Notes: generated by a model not told the origin, from the letters alone. A DNA stretch of 64,000 bases from Commensalibacter melissae (GCF_003691365.1 NZ_CP033087.1:324501-388500); one strand, 5' to 3'; counted from the stretch's first letter, positions 35,033 to 43,797 are shown. Translations and numbers: made by a program.

Positions 35033-37486
35033 ATGGTTTCACCAATATCCATTTCCATCACTGCAGTTGACAAAACAACCCAGGTTTTTCAGAAGCTCAA
35101 TTCCCGCATTGAAAAAATGCAGGCACCCATTGTCAATCTGCAACGCAGTTTTGCACGGTTTACCCAGGTATCAGGGTTAAGTCGTCTAAGCGAGGGATTT
35201 GGACGTGTCCAGGGTTCGGCTCTTGGTGCATTCCGTGTCATGGGACAGATTGCACCGATACTTGGCAGCATTACGGGTGCTGTCACAATAGCCGGTATCA
35301 GCCGTCTTGCGACATCATGGGCCAATTTTGGAAGCAATCTGCAAACGTCAGCCCAACGCCTTGGAATGTCCACAGGAAGACTGCAGGTATGGCAGAATGG
35401 TGCACGTTTGGCCGGCGTATCCGCGGAAAGTCTGACATCAGGTATGCAAAGCCTGCAGGATACCATGTGGAATGCGGTTGGTGGACGTGATCCCAAAGCG
35501 ATGGCTACATTCCAGCAATTGCATATCAATTTGCAGAATATGGATGGTTCATTGAGAAATGTATCCGAGGTTATTCCAGAGGTTGCCGATAAAATAGCGT
35601 CCATTCGCAATCCATCCGCCCAGGCTGCGGTTGCCACAAATTTTTTCCATGGTGCGGGTGAGGCACTTTTGCCATTCCTGAGAGATGGCTCCGCAGGTCT
35701 TGCCAGGTATCAGAGGATGGCAATGAAATACGGGGTCGTGAATGACGATGGTGCTGAAGCGGCCAATCGTTTGAGAATGTCGCAGACGGGATTGACACTG
35801 GCCGTAGAGGGGTTCGGCAATTCAATATCCCAGGCACTTGAACCTGTCCTGACACCTGTCATTGATTCAATGGCGAACTGGATAGCCAGAAATCGTGAAT
35901 GGATTTCACAGGATATAAGCAAATATGTCCGTGATTTTGTCAACTGGCTGAAATCCATCAACTGGCAGGGTTTCAGCAATGGTGTCACGAACGCATGGGG
36001 TAAAATCCATGATTTTGCCAACGGGGTTTCCAATACGGTTGAGAGGATGGGTGGACTTAAAACCGTTCTTGAAATCGTCGCCGGAATTATGGGTTTCAAG
36101 ATTGTCGGGAGTATCCTCGGTATAATCGGTCCATTTGCGTCATTGGCCATGACAGTAGGAAGAATTGTTGTTCCGGCCATGCTTTCACTCGTGACGGCGA
36201 TGGGGCCTGTCGGATGGGCGATAATGGCGGCCGGCGTTATTATCGGGGCGGCAAGTGTCTATATTTACAAGCATTGGGATACGTTCAGGCCATATTGGGA
36301 AAAATTGTGGAGTGCCATCAAGGTTACAACCAAATTTTCAATGGACACTCTCTATTCCCTGATATCCCCTTTCATAAAGCTTGCTGGAAAGATTATTGAC
36401 AACTGGGATCCAATCAAGAAATTCTTCAGCGACATGTTTGTATTTCTCAGAAAGGAATTTGACAGTTTTGTCGGAAAAATCACATGGATGGCCAACAAGG
36501 TATCTGCAGCGGCAAACAAGATCAAGAATGCCGTCGGTTTTGGTGGAAAGAAAAAGACGGAGATCAATTCGTCAATAGATCAGGTCCAGCCCATGGGAAT
36601 TGAGCAAATGGCGGCCGTTCCAGGTGCGAATGCGGAACAGGCCCTTGCCTCTGCGGACAATCTGAAAAAGATCGCGTCCCAGCCCGTCGCCGCCGCCAAT
36701 GACAATATTTCATCACGGAAAAAGGGTATTTCCTTTCCATCCGACAATTCGATCGGCAATATTGTCAAGCAGGTCACGGGTGGTGATCCAAGAGATGTGG
36801 CAGAGGCAAAAGCCCTGATCATGACAGAAAGTGGTGGCCGCATGATTGGTAACAGCAGGACCTCAGCCTATGGTTATACACAACTTACCGATCCTGCTGC
36901 AAAGGATATGGGGGTGAACAAGTATGATCCCTATCAAAATGTCCTGGGGGGCTGGAAATATTTCCAGAAAATGCTTGCCAAAACCAATGGAAACATGATT
37001 GCGGCCTATGGTGCCTATCATGATGGCGGTAACAGTATCGGTGTAAGAAAATTCATCAATTCAGGCGGTGTGGATTTTTCAGGATTTTCAAAAGAGGCAA
37101 AAAAAGCCATGAAAAATTTTGAAAATTACTACAACCAGGCAAGGGGTGGTGACCTGCCATTCGTGAACATGCCTGTACAGATGCCGAGGATGGGTTCTTC
37201 CATCAATATGGGAAACCTGTCATCCATCACGCCAGTCACACAGGATTCAGGATTGGGGAAATTGCCTGGAAGCGGTGTGACATCAATGCCATCCGCACCG
37301 TCCATGACCATGTTGCCGGCCAATGCCAGCAACATTCAGGACAACCATCTATATCTCGAGATTGATATCAGGGGTAAAACGGAAAATATGGATATCAAGC
37401 CAAAGAGTCGCAGCAATACACTGACAATTCAGTCCGTATCCTATCAGCGTGCAATGGATCCGGGACGCACTGCAGGGGGAATGTGA
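35033..37486 (+). CDS. Tape measure protein with lytic transglycosylase domain
   Basis: 817 aa. Sets tail length and digests peptidoglycan on entry. The N-terminal half is helical, with AGISRLATSWANFGSNLQTSA typical of tape measures. Two or three hydrophobic segments follow (residues ~360-425). A soluble transglycosylase (SLT) domain spans ~590-705, with catalytic Glu599 in IMTESGG and the YGYTQLTDP and AAYGAYHDGG motifs. It starts 3 bp after the frameshift product's stop. Confidence 0.93.
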   Translation: MVSPISISITAVDKTTQVFQKLNSRIEKMQAPIVNLQRSFARFTQVSGLSRLSEGFGRVQGSALGAFRVMGQIAPILGSITGAVTIAGISRLATSWANFGSNLQTSAQRLGMSTGRLQVWQNGARLAGVSAESLTSGMQSLQDTMWNAVGGRDPKAMATFQQLHINLQNMDGSLRNVSEVIPEVADKIASIRNPSAQAAVATNFFHGAGEALLPFLRDGSAGLARYQRMAMKYGVVNDDGAEAANRLRMSQTGLTLAVEGFGNSISQALEPVLTPVIDSMANWIARNREWISQDISKYVRDFVNWLKSINWQGFSNGVTNAWGKIHDFANGVSNTVERMGGLKTVLEIVAGIMGFKIVGSILGIIGPFASLAMTVGRIVVPAMLSLVTAMGPVGWAIMAAGVIIGAASVYIYKHWDTFRPYWEKLWSAIKVTTKFSMDTLYSLISPFIKLAGKIIDNWDPIKKFFSDMFVFLRKEFDSFVGKITWMANKVSAAANKIKNAVGFGGKKKTEINSSIDQVQPMGIEQMAAVPGANAEQALASADNLKKIASQPVAAANDNISSRKKGISFPSDNSIGNIVKQVTGGDPRDVAEAKALIMTESGGRMIGNSRTSAYGYTQLTDPAAKDMGVNKYDPYQNVLGGWKYFQKMLAKTNGNMIAAYGAYHDGGNSIGVRKFINSGGVDFSGFSKEAKKAMKNFENYYNQARGGDLPFVNMPVQMPRMGSSINMGNLSSITPVTQDSGLGKLPGSGVTSMPSAPSMTMLPANASNIQDNHLYLEIDIRGKTENMDIKPKSRSNTLTIQSVSYQRAMDPGRTAGGM

Positions 37487-37487
37487 A

Positions 37488-38174
37488 ATGAGACAGGCCT
37501 CATTCAGGGGTGTTCCGTTCTGGGTTATCGGGAATGGCGGTGAAAACGGAAGGGATATCGCCATTCACAACTATCCGTTGAAGGACAGCACGTGGGTTGA
37601 GGATCTGGGACGTTCCCAGCGTCGTTACGATTTGCACGGGTTCCTTATGGGAAATGACCAGACAAGTCTGAAAACGATGCTGCAGATAGCCGTTGAACAG
37701 GAGGGCCCTGGATTGCTGATACATCCATCACTTGGGATCCTGAATGTATCGGTTGTCAGCTATAAATGGCGTGAACCTGACTATACAAGCAACCGTTCGG
37801 ACATTGACATAAGCTTTATCGAATACAGCAATCCCGTAGCCGGTCTTGTAAGCAGTCTCACCAATTCATTCATAGGAGAGTTGTCCGATGCGTTTTCCGG
37901 ATCCGCGGTGGGTGATTTCCTGAATGATACAACGAATATATTCGATAACGGGATGATGAAACAGGCCGTGTCTGTTGCAAGCGACTGGGGGGCGATGGCT
38001 CTCACACAGGGAATGGGATCTATACCTCTTGCCGGTCTTGGTACGGTCGCAACGGAATCGATCGGGGAAAAATTGCTGAATCTTGCGGTCAATCGGGATA
38101 GCTTGAAAGACACCCTGCAAATGATTGACCCGTCTTTTGACCAGAATTCAATGAGTACGATACAGGAAAAATGA
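37488..38174 (+). CDS. DNA circularisation protein N, N-terminal half
   Basis: 228 aa. Matches the N-terminal domain of Mu gpN: FRGVPFWVIG, RDIAIHNYPLKDSTWVEDLG, RRYDLHGFLMG, and GPGLLIHPSLG, then a helical region. Full gpN has about 490 aa. The C-terminal half is encoded by the next gene, which overlaps by 4 bp. The start is ATG 37488, 2 bp after the tape measure stop. Confidence 0.85.
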   Translation: MRQASFRGVPFWVIGNGGENGRDIAIHNYPLKDSTWVEDLGRSQRRYDLHGFLMGNDQTSLKTMLQIAVEQEGPGLLIHPSLGILNVSVVSYKWREPDYTSNRSDIDISFIEYSNPVAGLVSSLTNSFIGELSDAFSGSAVGDFLNDTTNIFDNGMMKQAVSVASDWGAMALTQGMGSIPLAGLGTVATESIGEKLLNLAVNRDSLKDTLQMIDPSFDQNSMSTIQEK

Positions 38175-38731
38175 CACCGAATGAACTTTCAATCCTGATT
38201 ATGCAAATACCTGTCCAGCTGATGGAATTCTCGGATGATCCATCCGTACAGATGAAATTGCTTTTTCCATTATGCGATTATCATGTGACCCTTGTCGAGA
38301 CATCAGCACCCCTTGGGGCTGCTGAAAACACGGCAATGAAGGCGACGGCTGCCCTATGCAGGCGGGCTGCGATCAGCTGTCTTTGCAAGGCGGCATCAAC
38401 ATGGAAGGCGGATAACTGGGACGAGGTTGTCAAGGTAAAGCAGAAAATATCGAATTTGCTGAACAGGGAGATCATGTCAGCCATTGATGACAATAATATC
38501 GATACGGCCAATTCATTGAGGGAATTGCGGATCAAGACACTTGAAATACTCACCAATGCGGCCGGTGAATTGCCCCATCTACGGACAATTGAACGGAATA
38601 CGCCGTTACCCGCACTCTTGATCGCCCAGCAGCTCTATGCGGATGCGAGCCGTACCGAGGAGATCATCAGACGTTCAAATCCAGCCCATTCCGCATTCAT
38701 GCCCGTTAAAATGGAGGTGTTGAGCTCATGA
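38171..38731 (+). CDS. DNA circularisation protein N, C-terminal half
   Basis: 186 aa helical protein. The end, with GELPHLRTIERNTPLPALLIAQQLYADA and RSNPAHSAFMPV, is the conserved C-terminus of gpN-type proteins. ATGA overlap with the preceding gene gives a stop and restart rather than a single chain. There is no frameshift run at the junction, so the split seems to be genuine gene fission. Confidence 0.8.
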   Translation: MTPNELSILIMQIPVQLMEFSDDPSVQMKLLFPLCDYHVTLVETSAPLGAAENTAMKATAALCRRAAISCLCKAASTWKADNWDEVVKVKQKISNLLNREIMSAIDDNNIDTANSLRELRIKTLEILTNAAGELPHLRTIERNTPLPALLIAQQLYADASRTEEIIRRSNPAHSAFMPVKMEVLSS

Positions 38732-39879
38732 GTCTATTGTCGTCAATCACCGGTTTTTTCGGTTACAGCAACGCGAGAACCAATCAGGTAACCATCGAGG
38801 TTGCGGGCCGCGTAATTTCAGGTTGGACAAGCCTTTCCATAAGGCGTGGCATAGAGATAATGCCCTCCACATTCGAGCTTGAATGCACGGAATATTTTCC
38901 AAAATCATCGGAGGTTCTCATTCCCGAGGGTGAGTCGTGCATTATAAGGATAGGCGACCAGAAAATAATCACGGGTTATATAGTGACGGTCAACAGGCGG
39001 ATTGGATATGGAACCCATGTTGTTTCTGTCCAGGGTAATTCGAAATCCATCGACCTGTGTGAATGTTCGGCAAAATTTGAGACCTACCAGTTCAATAACA
39101 GGCCAGTTATCGACCTGATACGCACCATCTGCAGTCCATACGGAATAGATGTAAAAACGGTGGGTGATATTGACAATGTGGTTCTTCCGCAATTCTCGGT
39201 TATCCTGACTGAAACCGGATATGAGATCATAGAGCGTATGACCCGTGCGGCCGCATTGCTGTTTTATGATGATGCCGATGGGAATATCATTCTCTCAAAG
39301 GTTGGATCGAGAGTGGTGTCATCCGGTTTTGTCGAGGGAAAAAACGTCGAGGAGGCGGTTGTTCGCCGTTCCATGGCTGGAAGATTCAGCAATGTCACCA
39401 TGATACTGCAGAACACATCATCCCTTTTTTCGGCACCTGGGGACAATTCGCAACTCGCCGCCCAGTTCGAGAATATAACAACGGGGAAACCCGCCACTGA
39501 TCCAGGGGTGAAACGCTATCGTCCCATGCTGATTTCAGCCGAGATGGGGGATATGGGATATGTCGTGTCACAACAGCGGGCACAGTGGGAGGTCAACAGA
39601 CGTTTCGGACGCTCGCAATCAATTCAGGTCGTGACTGACAGCTGGAGGGATCAGCAGGGGAAGCTTTGGGAACCGAACACCCTTGTTCCGGTGTCTTTTC
39701 CGACATTGAAAGTCAATACAAAAAACCACCTTCTTATTGCGGAAGTGGTTTTCCGTCTGGATATGGGCGGCGGGACTCATGCCGAAATAACATTGATGCC
39801 AAAGGAGGCGTTCTCACCGCAACCCATCGTTCTCAATGCTGCAAACAGTGCTGTTGTCCAGGCAATAGCAGGAAGATAA
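38728..39879 (+). CDS. Baseplate hub protein (Mu gp44 / gpP type)
   Basis: 383 aa. VTIEVAGRVISGWTSLSIRRG, then PSTFELECTEYFP and the strand pair RIGDQKIITGYI, mark the gp44/gpD-like hub fold. The second half has VNRRFGRSQSIQV and WEPNTLVPVSFPT. It overlaps the previous gene by 4 bp and is the last late gene before the inserted accessory block. gp45, its normal neighbour, comes 4.6 kb later. Confidence 0.9.
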   Translation: MSLLSSITGFFGYSNARTNQVTIEVAGRVISGWTSLSIRRGIEIMPSTFELECTEYFPKSSEVLIPEGESCIIRIGDQKIITGYIVTVNRRIGYGTHVVSVQGNSKSIDLCECSAKFETYQFNNRPVIDLIRTICSPYGIDVKTVGDIDNVVLPQFSVILTETGYEIIERMTRAAALLFYDDADGNIILSKVGSRVVSSGFVEGKNVEEAVVRRSMAGRFSNVTMILQNTSSLFSAPGDNSQLAAQFENITTGKPATDPGVKRYRPMLISAEMGDMGYVVSQQRAQWEVNRRFGRSQSIQVVTDSWRDQQGKLWEPNTLVPVSFPTLKVNTKNHLLIAEVVFRLDMGGGTHAEITLMPKEAFSPQPIVLNAANSAVVQAIAGR

Positions 39880-39891
39880 TCATAGGGTTTT

Positions 39892-40326
39892 TCAATGAAA
39901 TAAGTGTTGTAAATTAAATAATTTAATTAAGGATATTATAAAATTAATTAAGGATATTATTAAAGCGGGTAAACTGATTGAAATAATAGAGTACATCCAT
40001 AATTTAATGGATTTACTTTCATCAGAAATGGATAATTTCATAAAATCTTTAGTGGGAAATTCATTAAAATTTTTATTTATTTCATCTAATTTATCATCTA
40101 TTTTATCAAATTTATCATTTATTTTTTTAAATTCATCATCATGTGAACTAAGTTTATCTTTTATAAAATCGATACCAGCTTCTAATTTTGAAAGTCTCTT
40201 CTCCATATCGTCACCTCCACCGCCGTTACCGTTATCGCTTGTATTATTTTTTTTATGAAAACCAATATAACTATGATGATCGCTTATTGGTATTACATTA
40301 TTAGTATTATAGGTTTGGCCGTTCAT
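39892..40326 (-). CDS. Coiled-coil membrane-anchored protein, accessory block
   Basis: 144 aa. The N-terminal ~40 residues are polar with a GNGGGGDD stretch. A coiled coil follows (DKFDKIDDKLDEINKNF heptads), and the C-terminus has two hydrophobic segments (SIISISLPALIISLI, ISLIKLF). Much lower in G+C than the tail genes and on the opposite strand. No family recognised. Candidate lysogenic-conversion (moron) gene. Confidence 0.55.
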   Translation of the reverse strand: MNGQTYNTNNVIPISDHHSYIGFHKKNNTSDNGNGGGGDDMEKRLSKLEAGIDFIKDKLSSHDDEFKKINDKFDKIDDKLDEINKNFNEFPTKDFMKLSISDESKSIKLWMYSIISISLPALIISLINFIISLIKLFNLQHLFH

Positions 40327-40341
40327 TTTTAAAAGTCTTTA

Positions 40342-40662
40342 TTACTTTTTATCATCTTCTGTTTGTTCTTTATTGTTGATTTTATAAAAATTATAGATCT
40401 GTATTTTAGAAAAAAATGATATATTAAAACATTTTATACAATAAACCCAATAAGCAGGAACGCCTTTTGTTAAATCAATTTCCCTTTTTTCCACATCTAC
40501 CAATGGAAATGTAATTAGGTTTGAACTTTTATCATAATAAAATTTTTTATTACCACATACAGGGCATTTCCAATTTGGAAATCTATTAATATATTCCATA
40601 AAAATATCATGAGCATCCCTAGTCTTAGTCACAGATACTTTAGTCTCGTCATCATCAGCCAT
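40342..40662 (-). CDS. Zinc-ribbon protein, accessory block
   Basis: 106 aa with CPVCG and CIKC about 45 residues apart, a probable zinc ribbon. The remainder is AT-rich-coded and shows no other motif. Same strand as the previous gene and 15 bp from it, so the two are likely co-transcribed from near 40700. Function unknown. Confidence 0.55.
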   Translation of the reverse strand: MADDDETKVSVTKTRDAHDIFMEYINRFPNWKCPVCGNKKFYYDKSSNLITFPLVDVEKREIDLTKGVPAYWVYCIKCFNISFFSKIQIYNFYKINNKEQTEDDKK

Positions 40663-40761
40663 ATATTTAAATCCTTTAATAACAAATCGTTGAATAAATA
40701 TAACAAAAAATAGATCGTAACAAATTTAAAAAACAAAAATCACATAATTTTTATACAGTAA

Positions 40762-40770
40762 TGGTATAAT
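40762..40770 (+). promoter_or_regulatory. Extended -10 promoter for the secreted-protein gene
   Basis: TGGTATAAT (TGN then TATAAT at 40765-40770). The leader that follows has a GGTGAT/ATCACC hairpin (40793-40818) before the coding region at 40906. Confidence 0.5.
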
Positions 40771-40905
40771 ATCGGAGTGGTTTATATATGAAGGTGATGC
40801 CAAATATGGGATCACCTAATGTCGCAAAGGAAAACATGAACAGTCAAAACATTTGCATATTGAAATGATATTGATGTATGGTTTTTATTTTTAGGAATTA
40901 TTATC

Positions 40906-41211
40906 ATGTTGAAAAATATTTCTATTTTCTTTTTAGTTTTTGCATTACCTATCACTATTCAAGCTGCAGATAAAAAGAAGGATACGTTCTTATCTGTTAA
41001 ATACGAAAACGTGCAACAACTTATCAAAAACTATTATTACGCCCAAGAATTTTGCAAAGGATCATTCGAGGAAAACGCCGAAACATATATCATGTGTAAC
41101 TACAGGGACGCTGCGGATGAAAAACTGAATCAGTTAGGATGGTGTTTTGGACATGACAACCAGCCTGAATCCGATAAAAAATGGATAAAATGCAAGAAGA
41201 ATCATAAATAA
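40906..41211 (+). CDS. Small secreted cysteine-containing protein
   Basis: 101 aa. The signal peptide is clear (ISIFFLVFALPITIQAADKK, cut after about residue 20). The mature part of ~80 aa holds four cysteines (FCKGSF, IMCNY, WCFG, IKCKK), suggesting two disulfides in the periplasm or outside the cell. It has its own promoter and terminator inside the late operon, a typical moron layout. No homologue recognised. Confidence 0.65.
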   Translation: MLKNISIFFLVFALPITIQAADKKKDTFLSVKYENVQQLIKNYYYAQEFCKGSFEENAETYIMCNYRDAADEKLNQLGWCFGHDNQPESDKKWIKCKKNHK

Positions 41212-41251
41212 CAATATTGATGACAGATTTTTCTGAGTTTTCTCGATTACA

Positions 41252-41276
41252 CTCATTAATAATGAGGGTATTTTTT
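41252..41276 (+). terminator. Terminator of the secreted-protein gene
   Basis: CTCATTA-A-TAATGAG palindrome followed by GGTATTTTTT, 41 bp after the stop. Confidence 0.65.
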
Positions 41277-41355
41277 CATAGTTATCAAAATATGAAATAG
41301 ACTGACTATAACTATTGGTTAGAGTAATCCTTCATTACTATCATTAATATATATA

Positions 41356-41418
41356 GTACTATTTTAATATATAGGGTGTACGTTTTACGTACCCCATTTT
41401 CGTATAAAATAATAGTAC
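41356..41418. repeat. Long imperfect hairpin
   Basis: Outer arms GTACTATT/AATAGTAC (41356-41363 and 41411-41418) and an inner GTACGT/ACGTAC stem. It directly precedes the first copy of the 47-bp hairpin element. The role is not clear. Confidence 0.4.
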
Positions 41419-41420
41419 CA

Positions 41421-41467
41421 TATTGTTTGCTCCCCCAAACTGGGGAGCAAAAATTTAACAAATAAAA
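41421..41467. repeat. 47-bp hairpin element, copy 1
   Basis: Stem TTTGCTCCCC/GGGGAGCAAA (41426-41451) plus AAAAATTTAACAAATAAAA. 45 of 47 bases match copy 2 at 42114-42160. Each copy lies a few bases beyond the stop of a ribbon-helix-helix gene. Confidence 0.75.
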
Positions 41468-41484
41468 AAATTGTAATCTTTTAA

Positions 41485-42006
41485 TTAACTTTTTTTATCT
41501 ATGGATATATTAGCTTTATCAAGTAATTGCTTCATATAGTCAGAAGCTTCTTGTCTATTGTTTGATTTTGTTTCTCTCCATATCTTAATTAACTTATTTA
41601 TATGGGGCCATATTACATCAATACAATCTCTTCGTAATATATATAAATCTTTATCTTCTGAAAAATATTTCCAATGTATTTTTATAAATTCTAATATTTC
41701 TTCCTCATCATAAGTAGGATTTGTATTTGGATCGTTAGCCAGGTTAATAAATCTAACTCCTTCATTAACATCCCAATAATATTTCCAATTGGTGTTGTTC
41801 ACTTCTTTATAATTATCTGTATAGGTTTTAGAAATATCAGAATATGTTTTTTCTGCTATATCCTTGATTGCACTTTCTACAACTGTTGTGATCGTCTGTT
41901 TGGTAATTCTTGATACAAATTCTAATGCGAATCTTGTTTTAGGATCAAGACGTATTGTTAAGCTTTCAGTTCTACTAGTATTACGCTTTCTAGTTGTTTG
42001 TGCCAT
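41485..42006 (-). CDS. Ribbon-helix-helix protein with C-terminal extension
   Basis: 173 aa. The N-terminal RHH fold (TESLTIRLDPKTRFALEFVSRI then TTVVESAIKDIAE) would bind DNA. The C-terminal ~100 residues are acidic and Trp/Tyr-rich and match nothing I know. First of four RHH genes on the minus strand that diverge from the antirepressor, though it is the most distal. It is flanked by two direct copies of a hairpin element, as if moved as a cassette. Confidence 0.65.
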   Translation of the reverse strand: MAQTTRKRNTSRTESLTIRLDPKTRFALEFVSRITKQTITTVVESAIKDIAEKTYSDISKTYTDNYKEVNNTNWKYYWDVNEGVRFINLANDPNTNPTYDEEEILEFIKIHWKYFSEDKDLYILRRDCIDVIWPHINKLIKIWRETKSNNRQEASDYMKQLLDKANISIDKKS

Positions 42007-42113
42007 TCTTTATACTTATAAATTTACGTTATTCATAATAAATATATGTAATACAAAAAAATTGCAAATGGCGAAAACATTATGTTCAGAAATAACTTAT
42101 GTTTAAGGATCAA

Positions 42114-42160
42114 TATTGTTTGCTCCCCCAAACGGGGGAGCAAAAATTGAACAAATAAAA
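42114..42160. repeat. 47-bp hairpin element, copy 2
   Basis: Stem TTTGCTCCCC/GGGGGAGCAAA-type and the same AAAAATTGAACAAATAAAA tail as copy 1. It begins 4 bp past the stop of the RHH gene at 42164. Confidence 0.75.
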
Positions 42161-42163
42161 GGA

Positions 42164-42454
42164 TTATTTTAAATCTTTTTTTAATTCTTCAAATGCTTTT
42201 TTCATATATGCATCTGCATATTTTTTAACTTCTTTTTTTATATACTCATCTTCAAATTTCTTAAAAATATCAATTTTATTTTTCGATAGTTCTTCTGGTT
42301 TAGGGAATGAAAGTGATTGTTCTAATCTTTGAATAATTTCTGATTGTAAAGAACGTTTATTCTTTTTAGCATGCTCAGTTAAAGTAGCATGCAAATCTAC
42401 AGTCATTTTTAAATTATAACGTAATGTTTCTTCTTTCATGTGTGTATTATGCAT
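42164..42454 (-). CDS. Arc-like ribbon-helix-helix repressor, 96 aa
   Basis: The Arc/Mnt pattern is seen in LRYNLKMTVDLHATLTEHAK followed by KRSLQSEIIQRLEQSL. A lysine/glutamate-rich helical tail of ~40 residues could oligomerise. It is co-directional with the next RHH gene (30 bp apart). In P22 the Arc and Mnt repressors control ant, and these genes occupy the same relative position. Confidence 0.75.
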   Translation of the reverse strand: MHNTHMKEETLRYNLKMTVDLHATLTEHAKKNKRSLQSEIIQRLEQSLSFPKPEELSKNKIDIFKKFEDEYIKKEVKKYADAYMKKAFEELKKDLK

Positions 42455-42484
42455 AAAAATTACATAAAAGTCTATTGATATTAT

Positions 42485-42706
42485 TTATAAGTTATATTTC
42501 GTCTTTAAAAACTTTTCTAAAAAACTGGCCATGATTTCATATTTATCAGAATCTTTTAATTTTGATTTGTTAAATTCATGACGTAATATTTCCATTATTT
42601 CGCCATTCATAGCACGATTATTTTCTAATGCTCTTTTTTCGAGCATTTTATGAAAATCATCATTCAAACGTAATGTGTATCTATATATTTTCTTTTTTTC
42701 AGACAT
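42485..42706 (-). CDS. Arc-like ribbon-helix-helix repressor, 73 aa
   Basis: YRYTLRLNDDFHKMLEKRA then NRAMNGEIMEILRHEF is a textbook Arc-type RHH (beta strand, two helices). The short C-terminal helix may mediate tetramers. It is a paralogue of the 42164 gene. Confidence 0.78.
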   Translation of the reverse strand: MSEKKKIYRYTLRLNDDFHKMLEKRALENNRAMNGEIMEILRHEFNKSKLKDSDKYEIMASFLEKFLKTKYNL

Positions 42707-42738
42707 AAGGTCAAAATGACATACAATTGCAATGTGGA

Positions 42739-42912
42739 TCAGTTCGGATTTTCATGTTGTGAAAATTTTAAACCCTTTTCAACTAACCTTCTTATTGCTT
42801 CTGAACGAGAGGGTAAATCAGATTGTTCGCGTCTCCATTCATCAATGGCTACAACTATTTTTTTTGATGCGACAATTTGCAATCGTTGATTAAGTTTTTC
42901 TTCTTCTTTCAT
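42739..42912 (-). CDS. Small ribbon-helix-helix-like protein, 57 aa
   Basis: The middle, ASKKIVVAIDEWRREQSDLP followed by SRSEAIRRLVEKGLK, is a recognisable RHH variant common on plasmids and phages. It is the promoter-proximal member of the minus-strand RHH set. ATG 42912 follows a good promoter (TTGACT, 17 bp, TATTAA) in the operator region. Likely the main repressor of the divergent antirepressor. Confidence 0.7.
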   Translation of the reverse strand: MKEEEKLNQRLQIVASKKIVVAIDEWRREQSDLPSRSEAIRRLVEKGLKFSQHENPN

Positions 42913-42921
42913 AAATAATTT

Positions 42922-42988
42922 AATAGCAAATTACACATATTAAGTCAAGTATGTAAAATGTGTTGCTATTTATGTGTTATATGTGTAA
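42922..42988. promoter_or_regulatory. Divergent operator/promoter region of the RHH-ant module
   Basis: Two nested inverted repeats, AATAGCAA (42922) with TTGCTATT (42963) and TTACACAT (42931) with ATGTGTAA (42981), plus further ATGTGT half-sites. The minus-strand promoter TTGACT/TATTAA lies within, so bound RHH protein would cover it. Confidence 0.65.
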
Positions 42989-42999
42989 GTTAAGTATTG

Positions 43000-43030
43000 T
43001 AGAGAAGAAAGATAACGACTTTCTTCTCTA
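43000..43030 (+). promoter_or_regulatory. 12-bp perfect hairpin in the antirepressor leader
   Basis: TAGAGAAGAAAG (43000-43011) pairs with CTTTCTTCTCTA (43019-43030), loop ATAACGA. No T tract follows, so it is not a normal terminator. It may control translation or mRNA decay of ant. Confidence 0.6.
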
Positions 43031-43068
43031 CGGTAGTTGTAACTTTACATATGAAGGATATTACAACC

Positions 43069-43797
43069 ATGTTAAATAATACTTTAAACGCTAACTGTAA
43101 TTCAACTTCTTTAATTAATCCTATTCTTATTGAAAAGGAACTTCGTATTCTCGATATTGATCTTGCTCAAAGATTGGGTTTTGAAAGACCTCGTAATATT
43201 CGGAAATTAATTAATCGTTATTTAAATGAATTAGATGAAATGGGGACCCGCGCCACGGTGGAGCGGGTTATAAATGGCGGTAAAGCTAAAGAATTTTATC
43301 TCAATCGAAAACAAGCCATTTTTATAACAACGAAATCCGAAACAAAAGATGCTATTAACGTTACGATAGAAATTATTAAAAAGTTTGAAGCTTATGAACG
43401 CGGAGAAATTACATCTTTTCAAATTCCACAATCTTATCCTGAGGCATTACGTCTTGCTGCAGATCAAGCCGAGCAGATTAAGGAATTGAAACCGAAGGCG
43501 GATGGATTTGATCGCATTGCAACGGCGGACGGTTCGTTATGCATCACGGACGCGGCGAAGAATCTTCAGATGGGGCCAAAGGAACTGTTTTTCTATCTCA
43601 ATTCCCATGAATGGATTTACCGACGGACTGGCAACAGGAACTGGCTTGCCTATCAGGACAAGATCAAGCAGGGATTGCTTGAGCATAAGGTGACGGAGGT
43701 TTCATTGAGTGATGGAACAAGCAGGATCAGTGAACAGGTGAGGATAACGCCAAAGGGACTGACCAGATTGTCCGAAATGTTCTCGAATCATGTATAG
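43069..43797 (+). CDS. Phage antirepressor (Rha/Ant type with KilA-C-like C-terminus)
   Basis: 242 aa from ATG 43069, which has AAGGA 10 nt upstream (43051 is the alternative). The N-terminal part (RNIRKLINRYLNELDEMG, then FYLNRKQAIFITTKSET) resembles Rha/BRO-type regulators. The C-terminal half (ATADGSLCITDAAKNLQMGP, LNSHEWIYRRTGNRNWLAYQ, VRITPKGLTRLSEMF) is the ANT/KilA-C domain. The second half uses more G and C than the first, hinting at domain recombination. It would inactivate a repressor to trigger the lytic cycle. Confidence 0.85.
   Translation: MLNNTLNANCNSTSLINPILIEKELRILDIDLAQRLGFERPRNIRKLINRYLNELDEMGTRATVERVINGGKAKEFYLNRKQAIFITTKSETKDAINVTIEIIKKFEAYERGEITSFQIPQSYPEALRLAADQAEQIKELKPKADGFDRIATADGSLCITDAAKNLQMGPKELFFYLNSHEWIYRRTGNRNWLAYQDKIKQGLLEHKVTEVSLSDGTSRISEQVRITPKGLTRLSEMFSNHV

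Noticed and set aside
40795-40875. 26-codon ORF in the leader of the secreted-protein gene
   Set aside because: Short, with no clear ribosome binding site; the region is better explained as a structured leader.
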